Positions 1 to 9,069 of a stretch of DNA of 64,000 bases are shown here, in pieces; position 1 is the first letter of the stretch; the number at the start of each line of letters is the position of its first letter. The notes under the pieces are model-generated. The model was not told the DNA's origin and ran no database searches. It saw only the letters and a list, made by a program, of their open reading frames with translations. Origin of the DNA: Mycobacterium sp. IS-836. GTDB lineage: Bacteria > Actinomycetota > Actinomycetes > Mycobacteriales > Mycobacteriaceae. The position numbers were made by a program, and so were the translations under genes. The stretch spans positions 36,396-100,395 of the forward strand of contig NZ_MBEU01000083.1 of NCBI RefSeq assembly GCF_001954275.1, in the 5' to 3' direction.

Positions 1-1583
1 GCGACCTGCTGGAACGCCGGAGCCCACATCGCGGCGTGCGAGTCACCGACCAGGGCCACCGTCGTCGTGGCGGCGGTATCGCCCGTTGCGCACTTAGGCT
101 GTCCGACTTGAAGAAAATTGCGCAGGCATCCATTGACAAACATGACCTTGAGTTCGCCCGACGCGTTGGCAAGCGACGGGTCGAGGTTCGACGGTACGGC
201 TTTGAGGTCGGAGGATGCGGCGACCTTGGCCCGCACTTGGGCAACGGCGTGCAGCAAGGCTGCGTCGTAGCCGTCGATGTTGGAGCCGCTGGGGGGAGGG
301 CTCGCGTTGATGGTCAGCGCCACGGCTGGCGCGCCGCGACCGACCGGCAGGGGCACCACAATCAACAACGCCACGCCGACACCAACGGCTACCGCAGTGG
401 CTGCACCGCCGAGCGCCAGACTGGCCAGAGGAGAGCGGCGCACGGGACTGGCGAATCGCAACGGATTTTCGACGAGATGCAGGGTGAGCACGGCAAGCCC
501 GCCGGAAACGAGGACCGTTGCCAGCCTGCCGGCCAGCCCAAGCGCGTGACCCAACAAGGGCGGGGCCAGCAGCAGCACTGGCCAGTGCCACAGATACCAC
601 GAGTACGACATGCGCCCGATCGCCCGCATCGGCCGCTGGGCCAGCACGCGGGCGGATCCCTGAGAGGGTGCGGCACAGCCGGCGCCGATCACCAGCGCGG
701 TGCCCAGTATGGGGACTACCGCGGCAATGCCCGGATATGGCGTTCTTGTGCTAAATAGGTTGCAGGACAGCAGGATCAGGGCCAGCCCGGCCCATCCTAT
801 GATCGCGGCAGGTAGTGCCGGAAGCCGGCGCCACTGGCCGGCTGTGAGAGCCACCAGGCCGCCGGCGGCGAGCTGCCACGCCCGGGTTGGCAGTGAAAAG
901 AACGCCACAGCAGACAGCCAGTATGTGACCCCCAGCGAGAGCGTGAACGACACGGCCCCAACCAACGCGAGGATCACCAGATACGGGCGGTGCGACGAGG
1001 TGGCGTGGGACGGGATGCGTCGACGCAGCCTTCGGATCACGCACGCCGTACCGAGGATTAATGGCGGCCACACCAGGTAAAACTGCTCCTCGACGCCCAA
1101 CGACCAGTAATGCTGGAACGGCGACAGCGGCATCGTTGGGGCGAGGTAGTCGACGCCTTGCAGGATGAACCGATAGTTGCCGACATACAACGCGCTAGCG
1201 ATGCCGTCACCCAGGACACTTCGGACCTGCAACGGGGGTAACAGCAGAGCCGAGGCGATCGCGGTGACGACGCCCACCGCAGCCGAGGCCGGCAGCAGTC
1301 GGCGCGCTCGCGCTCCGTAAAAGCGGCGCAGGCGGACCGTGCCCGCGGTGCTCGCCTCGCGCCAAAGGAGCCCGGTGATGAGGAAGCCCGAGATCACGAA
1401 GAACACGTCTACGCCGACGTAGCCGCCGCCGACACCGGGCACGTCAGCATGAAAGAGGACAACGGCTAACACCGCGACGGCACGCAAGCCCTCAATGTCG
1501 CGGCGAAATCCCGTTTGTGCGGGGCGCCGACATTGCACTCCTTCGCCAGGGCGAACGCTGTCGGCTTGGCGCAAGGCCACCAC
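1..1583 (-). CDS. Acyltransferase-3/SGNH O-acyltransferase, copy 1 (3' part outside window)
   Basis: Integral-membrane O-acyltransferase of the OafA type, expected to move an acyl group onto an extracytoplasmic sugar. It is a paralogue of the gene at 1804-4083. The minus frame is open without a stop from about 1619 to the window edge. Reading downstream, it gives the family N-terminal block (R-x-DIEGLRA, then VLFHADV) near 1490-1440, the GVDVFFVISGF block near 1410-1375, and a GDSH motif at about 35-46 that opens the SGNH domain. The rest of the SGNH domain lies before position 1. The start is uncertain. The copy-2 protein extends about 34 residues further upstream, but here one base is missing relative to copy 2 near 1610-1618, and an in-frame TAA stands at 1622-1620. 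A GTG at 1583 or 1580, conserved in both copies, is therefore the likeliest start. Substrate is not identifiable from sequence. Confidence 0.85.
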   Translation of the reverse strand, partial: MVALRQADSVRPGEGVQCRRPAQTGFRRDIEGLRAVAVLAVVLFHADVPGVGGGYVGVDVFFVISGFLITGLLWREASTAGTVRLRRFYGARARRLLPASAAVGVVTAIASALLLPPLQVRSVLGDGIASALYVGNYRFILQGVDYLAPTMPLSPFQHYWSLGVEEQFYLVWPPLILGTACVIRRLRRRIPSHATSSHRPYLVILALVGAVSFTLSLGVTYWLSAVAFFSLPTRAWQLAAGGLVALTAGQWRRLPALPAAIIGWAGLALILLSCNLFSTRTPYPGIAAVVPILGTALVIGAGCAAPSQGSARVLAQRPMRAIGRMSYSWYLWHWPVLLLAPPLLGHALGLAGRLATVLVSGGLAVLTLHLVENPLRFASPVRRSPLASLALGGAATAVAVGVGVALLIVVPLPVGRGAPAVALTINASPPPSGSNIDGYDAALLHAVAQVRAKVAASSDLKAVPSNLDPSLANASGELKVMFVNGCLRNFLQVGQPKCATGDTAATTTVALVGDSHAAMWAPAFQQV

Positions 1584-1803
1584 CTTTTCAGAGGACGCGT
1601 ACTTCGAGTAGAGGCATTCTTACACCGCAGCATCAGCAAATGGGCTTCTTTGGCCACATCCCGCAACTGCACACGCGGCCTAGCCGGTCGCAGTCAAACT
1701 TCAGGCAAGACGTAGGTTGCTAACGGTTGCCGTCATTCTTGCGACGCTGCCGCGCGCATTCGTGTGATCGCTTGGCTTCAAAGGCAATTCGGGCTGCCGC
1801 ATG

Positions 1804-4083
1804 TCAACTGCTCGCGAGCGCACGGTCGGCTAGCGCCCCGATTACCGGTGCCAATGCAAGGGAGTATTCGAGCGTCGTGTGATTCGAGTCAGCGTAGACC
1901 AGGGAGTTGGCTACGATGACCGGGCAGCGGTCAGTGGTGCAGAACAGCTCGGTGACGTCGGCGTATTGTCCGCCGCCGGCTTTGGTCGCGGCGGACTCAG
2001 CCGCGATGCCGGATTCGTTCACCGCCGTCGATCTCGCCGGCGAGCAGGCCGTCGCGTCATCGAGGTGTCCGGACAGGCAGATCGGCACCATTGACTGTGG
2101 GTCCGGTATCGGCCCGAGCACCAGCACCTTCGCACCGGTGCCGCGCAGCTGCTGCACTAGGCGGGTCAAGCTGTCGATCCACGCCGGGTCGTATGTCGCG
2201 AAACTTGGTATCCAACCGTAGCTGGGATGGTAGGCCCGCCACATGCTCACCACGACCAGCCGCGGGTGCTCGGCGCGTAATCGGGCCATTATCCGACCGC
2301 GCCATTGCTCGCAGTGGAAACTGCGCATGTTTCCCATGGGCAAATCCATCAATGGGCAGCCCGCCTTCATCAGGGCCTCCAGCCGCCAGCGCCGTTGGGC
2401 GGCGACCTGCTGGAGCGCCGAACTCCACATCGCAGCATGGGAGTCGCCGACCAGGGCAACCGTCGTCGTGGAGCCGGTATCTCCTGTCGCGCACTCGGGC
2501 TGTTCCGCCTGGAAAAAATTGCGCATGCAGGTGGTGAGGTCGATGGCGTGAATTGCGGCGTCCGCGTCGGCAAGTGGTGGGTCCAGGTTCGACGGTACGG
2601 CCTTCAGGTCGGCGGCTGCGGCGACCGCCGTCTGCACCTGCGCGAACGCGTGCTGGACCGCCGCGTCGTACGCGTCAATACTGCGGCCCGCGGGGACAGG
2701 CGCCGCAGTTACGATGAGCCTCGCGGCCGGGGTGCCGCGTCCGATTGGGGGAGGCATCAACACCAGCAGCGCTACGCCCACACAGACTGCAACCGCGGTG
2801 GCGGCGCTGCCAAGCGCAAGGCTGCCGAGGGGAGACCGGCGTACGGCAGCGGCGAAGCGCAACGGGTTTTCGATGAGATGCAGGGTGAGCACGGCCAGGC
2901 CGCCGGAGACCAGGACCGCTGCCAACCTGTCGGCCAGCCCGAGTTGGTGGCCCAGCAATGGCGGTGCGAGCAGCAGCACCGGCCAGTGCCACAGATACCA
3001 CGAATACGACACCCGGCCGATCGCACGCATCGGCGACAAAGCCAGGACGCGGCCGCATCCCTGAGAAGGTGCAGCACAGCCGGCGCCGATCACCAGCGCC
3101 GCGCCCAGCACCGGCAATAGCGCGGCGGTACCCGGGAAGGGCGTGGTGGTATCGAATAGGGTGCAGGCCAGCAGGATCATGGCCAGCCCTACCCATCCCG
3201 CAATCGCGGCAGGTAGTGCTGGTAGTCGGCGCCATCGGCCGGCCGTGAGGGCGACCAGGCCGCCGGCAGCCAACTGCCAAGCCCGGGTCGGCAGCGAAAA
3301 GAACGCCACGGCGGGAACCAGGTAAGTGGCCGCGAGCGACAACGCAAACGACAAGGCGGCGACCAGCGCAAGGACCACCAGATACGGGCTTTTCGCCGAG
3401 GGGGCATCGGCTCTGCTGCGCCGACGCACACGCCGGATAAGCCACGCCGTACCGATCATCATGGCCGGCCACACCAGGTAGAACTGCTCCTCTACGCCCA
3501 AAGACCAGTAGTGCAGGAACGGCGACGGCAGCGTGGTGCTGAAGTAGTCGACGGCTTGGAGGACGAACCGGTAGTTGCCGACATACAACGCGCAGGCAAT
3601 GCCATCACCAAAGACGGTCCGGGCCTGCAGTGGGGGTAGCAGGACAGCCGAGCTGAGCGCGGTAACGACGCCGACCGTGGCCGAAGCCGGCAGCAGTCGG
3701 CGGGCCCGCGCGCCGTAGAACCGCCGCAGCCGGACGCTGCCGGTGGTGCTCACCTCGCGCCACAGCAGCCCGGTGATGAGGAAGCCTGAGATCACGAAAA
3801 ACACGTCCACGCCGACGTATCCACCACCGACGCCGGGCACGTCGGCGTGAAAGAGGACAACGGCGAACACCGCGATGGCGCGCAAGCCCTCGATGTCGGG
3901 GCGAAATCCCGTCTGCGCCGACCGGCGACGTTGCACCCCTTCTGCAGTGCCAAAGCTGTCGGCTTGGCGCAAGGTCACCACCTCGCAAGAGGACGCGTGC
4001 TTCGAATAAAGGGCATTCTTACATCTTGGCAGCAGCCAATGGATTGACTTCCCTACGTCCCGCCTTTGGGGAACGAGGCTCAA
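1804..4083 (-). CDS. Acyltransferase-3/SGNH O-acyltransferase, copy 2
   Basis: Complete 759-residue reading frame, with an N-terminal acyltransferase-3 membrane domain (about residues 60-430) fused to a C-terminal SGNH hydrolase-like domain (about 540-759). Visible motifs are R61-x-DIEGLRA, VLFHA at 76-80, GVDVFFVISGF at 91-101, the SGNH block I GDSH at 546-549, and the block V Asp732-x-x-His735 pair. Family knowledge: such proteins transfer acyl groups across or at the membrane onto sugars. In GPL-type loci acyltransferases acetylate the glycan. The ATG at 4083 gives the longest frame, but the first 34 residues are not conserved in frame in copy 1, so GTG 3981 may be the real start (725 aa). 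It runs in the same direction as copy 1 and divergently from the glycosyltransferase at 4366. The acyl donor and sugar acceptor are not known. Confidence 0.88.
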   Translation of the reverse strand: MSLVPQRRDVGKSIHWLLPRCKNALYSKHASSCEVVTLRQADSFGTAEGVQRRRSAQTGFRPDIEGLRAIAVFAVVLFHADVPGVGGGYVGVDVFFVISGFLITGLLWREVSTTGSVRLRRFYGARARRLLPASATVGVVTALSSAVLLPPLQARTVFGDGIACALYVGNYRFVLQAVDYFSTTLPSPFLHYWSLGVEEQFYLVWPAMMIGTAWLIRRVRRRSRADAPSAKSPYLVVLALVAALSFALSLAATYLVPAVAFFSLPTRAWQLAAGGLVALTAGRWRRLPALPAAIAGWVGLAMILLACTLFDTTTPFPGTAALLPVLGAALVIGAGCAAPSQGCGRVLALSPMRAIGRVSYSWYLWHWPVLLLAPPLLGHQLGLADRLAAVLVSGGLAVLTLHLIENPLRFAAAVRRSPLGSLALGSAATAVAVCVGVALLVLMPPPIGRGTPAARLIVTAAPVPAGRSIDAYDAAVQHAFAQVQTAVAAAADLKAVPSNLDPPLADADAAIHAIDLTTCMRNFFQAEQPECATGDTGSTTTVALVGDSHAAMWSSALQQVAAQRRWRLEALMKAGCPLMDLPMGNMRSFHCEQWRGRIMARLRAEHPRLVVVSMWRAYHPSYGWIPSFATYDPAWIDSLTRLVQQLRGTGAKVLVLGPIPDPQSMVPICLSGHLDDATACSPARSTAVNESGIAAESAATKAGGGQYADVTELFCTTDRCPVIVANSLVYADSNHTTLEYSLALAPVIGALADRALASS

Positions 4084-4249
4084 CCGCCCGCAGCCAAACT
4101 CTTAGGCCGCAACCGTAGCCGTCATGTTTTGCGGCACGGCCCGATGCATGTGTGTGATCGCTTGGCCCCAAAGGCAATTCGGTCAGAGATATTGCAGCGC
4201 TCTCCTGCAGCGGTTCTGATGCTGCCCGCCGCTTGCCCAAATCTTCTGG

Positions 4250-4301
4250 TTTTCAGATTGATACGCTGGCGCCTGGCTATACTGCTGGGCGGCTGAGCCG
4301 G
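4250..4301 (+). promoter_or_regulatory. Putative promoter, repeated element copy 1
   Basis: The segment has a TTTTCAG box near 4250-4256, then a TATACT hexamer at 4278-4283, one spacer base, and CTGGGCGGCTGAGCCGG at 4285-4301. The same order and hexamer-to-block spacing recur at 17939-17991 and 21896-21948, so this is probably a duplicated promoter. TATACT would be the -10 box. It lies 65-88 bases before the glycosyltransferase start at 4366. Assignment as a promoter is inference from position and repetition. Confidence 0.4.
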
Positions 4302-4365
4302 GCACGCACGGCCGCCGCTTTCTTCTGTAGAACGCCGCACTGGACGTGAAAGGCGAGGGTCCGCA

Positions 4366-5634
4366 ATGAAGTTTGTGCTGGCGTGCCACGGGACACGTGG
4401 CGACGTCGAGCCCTGCGCCTCCGTCGGTCGTGAGCTGCTGCACCGCGGGCATGACGTGCGCATAGCGGTCCCACCCGACATGGTTGGCTTCGCCGAATCG
4501 GCGGGGCTCGCCGCGGTCGCCTACGGGCTGGATACCCAGGTCACGATCGACGCGCACCGCAACTTCTGGAGGGATCTCTTCGGCAACTTCTGGCGGACCC
4601 GGGATCTGATCGAGGTGTGGCGTGCATCGTGGGAGCCCAATTTCGCGAGCTGGGGGGAAATGAGCAAGACCCTGACGTCGCTCGCGGAGGGGGCCGATCT
4701 GATTTTCACCGGCATGATTTTCGAGGGCGTCGCCGCCGACGTCGCAGAATATCACAACATTCCGTTGGCCACGCTCGATCACGCCCCGCTGCGGCCCAAC
4801 GGTCAGTACGTGCCTTACCTGCCTGCGCCGTTGGGCCGCGCCACGATGACGGTCACCGAGTGGATGGTCTGGCAGGTGTGGAAGAAGGCGGAGGATGCGC
4901 GGCGCCGTGAGCTGGGCCTGCCGAAGGCGAAGGGTCCGGCGTCCCGACGAATCACCGAACGCGGATGCCTGGAAATCCAGGCCTACGACGAGGTTTGTGT
5001 TCCCGGGCTGGCCGCGGAGTGGGCGAAGTGGAACGGCCAACGGCCTTTTATCGGCGCGCTGACGATGGAGTTGCCAACGGATGGCGACGAGGAGATCGCC
5101 TCATGGATCGCCGCCGGGACACCGCCGATCTACTTCGGGTTTGGCAGCATCCCGGTCGACTCTCCCGCCGACACGCTCGCCACGATCGCAGCGGTATGCG
5201 CGGAGCTGGGGGAGCGGGCGCTGGTTGGCTCCGGGTGGAGTAACTTCCGCGACCTTCCCGAATTCGAACACGTCAAGGTGGTGGGTGCGGTGAACCATGC
5301 GGCCGTGTTTCCCACTTGCCGCGCCGTCGTGCACCACGGGGGCCCGGGCACCATGGCCGCGGGCCTGCGCGCCGGAGTCCCCACGTTGATCTTGTGGTTG
5401 TTGGGCGAACAGCCACTCTGGGGAGCCGCGGTCAAACGGTTGAAGGTCGGGACCTCCCGGCGCTTTGCGAGGACGACGCGCGAGTCGCTCCTCGCGGACC
5501 TGCGCACCATCCTTGCCCCGGATTACGCCGTCCGGGCCCGCGAAATCGCCGCCCGGATGACCAAACCCGCCGACAGCGTTGCGGCCGCCGCTGATCTCCT
5601 GGAGAATTTTGCCCGCCAGAAGCGCGTCAGCTGA
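4366..5634 (+). CDS. GT1-family glycosyltransferase (GPL Gtf/Rtf-like), paralogue 1
   Basis: A 422-residue glycosyltransferase of the GT-B fold, the size and type of the enzymes that add sugars to mycobacterial glycopeptidolipids. The N-terminal acceptor half opens with MKFVLACHGTRGDVEP, the block shared by all five paralogues here. The C-terminal donor-binding half carries His323-His324-Gly-Gly-Pro-Gly-Thr, the GT1 signature region that contacts the nucleotide sugar. The start at 4366 is supported by AGGCGAGGG ending 6 bases upstream. It is followed after 33 bases by a GMC oxidoreductase in the same direction, suggesting co-transcription. Donor and acceptor cannot be assigned from sequence alone. 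A rhamnosyl- or glycosyltransferase acting on a lipopeptide-linked hydroxyl is the natural hypothesis given the downstream synthetases. Confidence 0.9.
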   Translation: MKFVLACHGTRGDVEPCASVGRELLHRGHDVRIAVPPDMVGFAESAGLAAVAYGLDTQVTIDAHRNFWRDLFGNFWRTRDLIEVWRASWEPNFASWGEMSKTLTSLAEGADLIFTGMIFEGVAADVAEYHNIPLATLDHAPLRPNGQYVPYLPAPLGRATMTVTEWMVWQVWKKAEDARRRELGLPKAKGPASRRITERGCLEIQAYDEVCVPGLAAEWAKWNGQRPFIGALTMELPTDGDEEIASWIAAGTPPIYFGFGSIPVDSPADTLATIAAVCAELGERALVGSGWSNFRDLPEFEHVKVVGAVNHAAVFPTCRAVVHHGGPGTMAAGLRAGVPTLILWLLGEQPLWGAAVKRLKVGTSRRFARTTRESLLADLRTILAPDYAVRAREIAARMTKPADSVAAAADLLENFARQKRVS

Positions 5635-5667
5635 TCGGCGCCGGCGGCGCTGCCCGATCGCCTCGGC

Positions 5668-7287
5668 ATGAGTACCGCACGCATGCGCAGTAGCGACTCA
5701 ACGTATGACGCCATCGTCGTCGGCTCGGGAGCCGCCGGCTCGTGGGCGGTCAAAGAGTTGACGGAAGGCGGTCTGAATGTGGTCCTGCTCGAGGCGGGCC
5801 GGGACCTGGACATCGCCCGAGACTTTCCGGCCCGCACCGATGTGGGCGTGATGGGCGTTGCCGGTCGCGTCAAGGCGGCGATTCGGGGACAGCACGTTCA
5901 GGCGCGATGCTCGTCGTTTTCCGATACCACGAAGCAGTTTTACGTCAGCGATCGAGAGAATCCGTACACGAATCCGCGGGGCGAGACGTTCCTATGGTTT
6001 AGGGGCCGGCAACTCGGGGGGCGTCTGCACACCTGGTGGAGACATGTCCCCCGGATGTCCGATTTCGAGCTCAAAGCCGCCAGCGTCCGTGGCGACGGCC
6101 TCGATTGGCCGCTGTCGTATGACGACTTGGCGCCGTATTACGACATCGTCGAGCGGACGCTCGGCGTCTACGGGGCACCGGCGGGCATTCCAAACTGCCC
6201 GGACGGACAGTTCATCGGTCCCGCGACAACGACGAAGCTCGAAGACGCGTTCCTGACGAATGTCGAGATGCGCCTCCCGAACATCCGCGTGACGCATGCG
6301 CGGAAGACCAAGTACGACAACAACAGGATTCCGCTTCCCATGCGGCTCGCACTGGCGACAGGCCGGCTCGAAGTTCGTACCGATGCCGTCGTCAGCCGAT
6401 TGCTGATCGACGCACAGTCGGGGAGGGCGACCGGCGTTGAATACGTGGAGCGGTCGACGGGCACTGCGCGGGCGGTTCGGGGACACGTCGTCGTGCTGTG
6501 TGCCTCGGCGATCGAGAGCGTGCGGATCCTGCTGAACTCGGAATCCGCCAGGCACCCCGCCGGCGTGGGCGGATCGTCGGGCCATCTCGGACGTTATGTG
6601 TGCGACCACGTTTCCTACACGCAAGTCGGCACGGTCTCTGACGAAGACGTGGAGCTCGGGCTCAACGAGGATGGATTCGACTTCGCCGGCACGGGCCTCT
6701 ACATTCCGAGCTTCCTCGACAAGGAATCGAAGAACTTTTCCGGCGGCTACGGGATTCAGCTGGCGATTGGCCGCGGTGCGCCGGTGTGGATCATGAGCGC
6801 GTTCGGCGAGATGCAGCCCCGCTACGAGAATCACGTTTCGCTCGACCCAACGGTCAAGGACGCATGGGGGATCCCGGTGGCCAGGATCGAATGCGCTCAT
6901 TCCCAGGATGACCTCGAGATGGTTGCGCACATGAAGCGCAAGCTTCCAGAAATTGCCGCCGCCGGGGGCCTGCGGGTCGGCAAAAACATCGAGGTCGGTC
7001 GCTGGAACATCCCCGTGCGACGGCTTCGATCCCTCGTCCTTGCCGACTGCGGCGCGCTATGGCCCGGGGGCGCCATTCACGAGACGGGCGGCGCGCGCAT
7101 GGGCGACAAACCGGACGACTCGGTGCTGAACTCGTACTGTCAGTGCTGGGATGCTGACAACGTGTTCGTGACTGACGGCGCGTGCTTTGTTTCACCCGGG
7201 TTCCAGAATCCCACGCTCACGATGATGGCTCTGACGGTTCGAGCGTGTCGGTTCATCGTTGGTGACTATCGAAAGCGCGTGAACTAG
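5668..7287 (+). CDS. GMC-family FAD-dependent oxidoreductase
   Basis: A 539-residue flavoprotein of the glucose-methanol-choline family. The FAD-binding motif G19-S-G21-A-A-G24 lies near the N-terminus. The C-terminal part has HETGGARMG and a closing segment with GFQNPTLT, typical of the GMC C-terminal domain. The family oxidises alcohols or sugar hydroxyls to carbonyls. It sits directly behind a glycosyltransferase, and its TAG stop abuts the ATG of an aldo/keto reductase (TAGATG), so the two are probably co-translated. A plausible but unproven job is oxidising a hydroxyl on a sugar residue, which the reductase next door could re-reduce with a changed configuration. Start chosen at 5668; ATG 5683 is also possible. 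No strong ribosome-binding site is visible. Confidence 0.88.
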   Translation: MSTARMRSSDSTYDAIVVGSGAAGSWAVKELTEGGLNVVLLEAGRDLDIARDFPARTDVGVMGVAGRVKAAIRGQHVQARCSSFSDTTKQFYVSDRENPYTNPRGETFLWFRGRQLGGRLHTWWRHVPRMSDFELKAASVRGDGLDWPLSYDDLAPYYDIVERTLGVYGAPAGIPNCPDGQFIGPATTTKLEDAFLTNVEMRLPNIRVTHARKTKYDNNRIPLPMRLALATGRLEVRTDAVVSRLLIDAQSGRATGVEYVERSTGTARAVRGHVVVLCASAIESVRILLNSESARHPAGVGGSSGHLGRYVCDHVSYTQVGTVSDEDVELGLNEDGFDFAGTGLYIPSFLDKESKNFSGGYGIQLAIGRGAPVWIMSAFGEMQPRYENHVSLDPTVKDAWGIPVARIECAHSQDDLEMVAHMKRKLPEIAAAGGLRVGKNIEVGRWNIPVRRLRSLVLADCGALWPGGAIHETGGARMGDKPDDSVLNSYCQCWDADNVFVTDGACFVSPGFQNPTLTMMALTVRACRFIVGDYRKRVN

Positions 7288-8277
7288 ATGGACTACGCGA
7301 GGGTCGCTGGGATTGACAAGCCGGTCTCGCGCATTGTGTTCGGCACCGATCGACTACATGGCCGGCCTCTGCCCCTGGTGCGCAGTCGAACCCTTGAGCA
7401 GCAAGCCTTCTCGCTTATGGATCGGTCATTCGAGCTCGGATGCAACACATTTGACACGGCGCGCATCTACTGGGACAGCGAACGGACGCTGGGCGCCTGG
7501 ATCCGGGAACGTCGCAACCGTGACGAGGTCGTCGTGATCAGCAAGGGATGCCATCACCACCTCTTATCACGTCGACCGCGGCTCTCGGCCTCCGACGTGT
7601 CGCACGACCTGCACGCATCGCTCAAGGCGCTCGGGACGGATTTCGTTGACCTGTATCTGCTGCACTTCGACCACTCAAGTGCGCGGATCGAACCGCTCAT
7701 CGAACGGCTCAACCGCCACATCGACGAAGGCAAGATCCGCGCGATCGGGGCGTCGAACTGGTCGCACGAGCGGATCGCCACCGCCAACGCGTTCGCCGAC
7801 AGCGCGGGGCTCAAACCGTTCAGCGCGTCGAGCGCTCAATTCAGCCTCGCCGAGTGGACGCGACCTCCGTGGCCTGGCGGCATCACTCTCGGCGGCGACG
7901 GCGCGCGTGGCGCACGCGAGTGGTATGCGGCGCACGGGCTGGCGGTGTTCGCGTACTCGAGCCTTGCCCGCGGATTTTTTTCCGACCACTACGATCCGAA
8001 GGATCCGGGTGCCAACCGACGGAGCCGGTGGTGTGCAACCTACTTCGGGACCGACAGAAACATCGAAAGGCTCGAGCGCGCAAGGACGTTCGCGCGTGAG
8101 CACGATGCCACCGTCGCGCAGGTGGCGCTCGCGTACGTGCTGCGCCACCCGCTTCAGCCATTCGCCGTGGTGGGCTGCTCGACGTTCGAGAAGTTCGCCG
8201 AGAACGTGGGCGCGTTGTCCTTGAAGCTGAATGAAGCGACGCTCCATTGGCTCGATACGGGTCAAACCGCCCGATGA
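7288..8277 (+). CDS. Aldo/keto reductase
   Basis: A 329-residue NAD(P)H-dependent aldo/keto reductase with a TIM-barrel fold. The family's catalytic Asp and Tyr are visible as D56 in FDTARIY and Y61. Lys86 sits in VVISKG, and a downstream His in the LLHFDH stretch fits the tetrad. Length is normal. The ATG directly follows the stop codon of the GMC oxidoreductase, so the pair forms a tight oxidase-reductase unit. Inferred role: reduction of a keto group on a sugar, or on a nucleotide-sugar, made by its partner. The gene is followed by a 792-base non-coding stretch and a convergent gene. Confidence 0.88.
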   Translation: MDYARVAGIDKPVSRIVFGTDRLHGRPLPLVRSRTLEQQAFSLMDRSFELGCNTFDTARIYWDSERTLGAWIRERRNRDEVVVISKGCHHHLLSRRPRLSASDVSHDLHASLKALGTDFVDLYLLHFDHSSARIEPLIERLNRHIDEGKIRAIGASNWSHERIATANAFADSAGLKPFSASSAQFSLAEWTRPPWPGGITLGGDGARGAREWYAAHGLAVFAYSSLARGFFSDHYDPKDPGANRRSRWCATYFGTDRNIERLERARTFAREHDATVAQVALAYVLRHPLQPFAVVGCSTFEKFAENVGALSLKLNEATLHWLDTGQTAR

Positions 8278-9069
8278 CGGTCCCGATCTCCGTGGACACC
8301 GTAGCAGCGCGTCAACGTCGCAGGCGCCCACGCGGCGCAGCACTCCCACCGGGCGAAGCGGCGGAAAATTCTGTTTTGCGCACAACAGCTTTGGGATGAA
8401 GGCACGATGTGGCAGAAGACGAACAACGGCGACCGGTGCGTGGTGAGGGAAATATTTCGTCGGGGCAGCTCGCCGGGGCGGGGGACGTGCTGCGTGCGCC
8501 ACTTGGATCTCCGCGGACAGGTGGCGTAGGTGCGCCCATCGCAGCACCGCCACAGCGTAACGGTGAAGGCCACGTGCGAGATGCCGGTGCGCGACCCCTC
8601 TGAGCTGGATTTGACGACCGAACAGCGGCGTGACCCAAAAGGTTGGAGTACCTCACTAAAGCTCGGCCGTGCAAGGAACTGCGCTCGGAGCGATCATCTA
8701 CTTGACCCGGGTTCCCGTGGTCGAGGATTGCTTCACTCACGAGCCTTACCTTTTACGGATAACTCTGGACAAATCATGACACCGGGATCCGCCGGCGCAG
8801 CCATAGTTTAGCTATTCCGGAGCCACGATCCCTGAGCATCGCCAAAAGACATCTATCGAGGTGTCTTTTCCGCGGAGCGGCTCGGGCTGGGTTACCAAAG
8901 TCAAATCGGCCAAGACAAGTTCTTGACTCGATGGTTCTTCAAGGACCGAGGACGCGGATTTTTTCGTTGACGTCGGAGGCATTCGATGGAGTTCGCGACC
9001 ACGGCCTACTCTTTTTGACGAAATCTTTGTGAACAAACGGGTCCCCTATTCCTGGGACACGTAGCCCGA
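8278..9069. other. Intergenic region between convergent genes
   Basis: 792 bases with no supported gene. Short open frames on both strands, such as 8812-9036 minus, resemble nothing I recognise and lack start signals. The only structured element is an inverted repeat at 8844-8869. Base composition drifts towards A/T from about 8640 onward, matching the neighbouring minus-strand gene rather than the upstream genes. This suggests the right part of the gap arrived together with that gene. Confidence 0.6.
8844..8869. terminator. Inverted repeat with A/T-rich ends, possible bidirectional terminator
   Basis: AAAAGACA at 8844-8851 and TGTCTTTT at 8862-8869 are perfectly complementary 8-base arms around a 10-base loop. 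The T run follows the stem on the plus strand, and the symmetric T run follows it on the minus strand. It lies between two convergent genes (stops at 8277 and 9070). The short, A/T-rich stem makes this a moderate candidate only. Confidence 0.4.

Noticed and set aside
1466..1672. Short minus-strand open frame before acyltransferase copy 1
   Set aside because: Its first codons match the N-terminus of copy 2, but after the one-base difference it runs out of frame and stops. It is the shifted remnant of the extension, not a separate gene.
8812..9036. Minus-strand open frame of 74 codons downstream of the oxidoreductase fusion
   Set aside because: No motif or homologue recognised, it crosses the inverted repeat at 8844-8869, and start signals are missing. 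It could be a gene remnant but cannot be supported.
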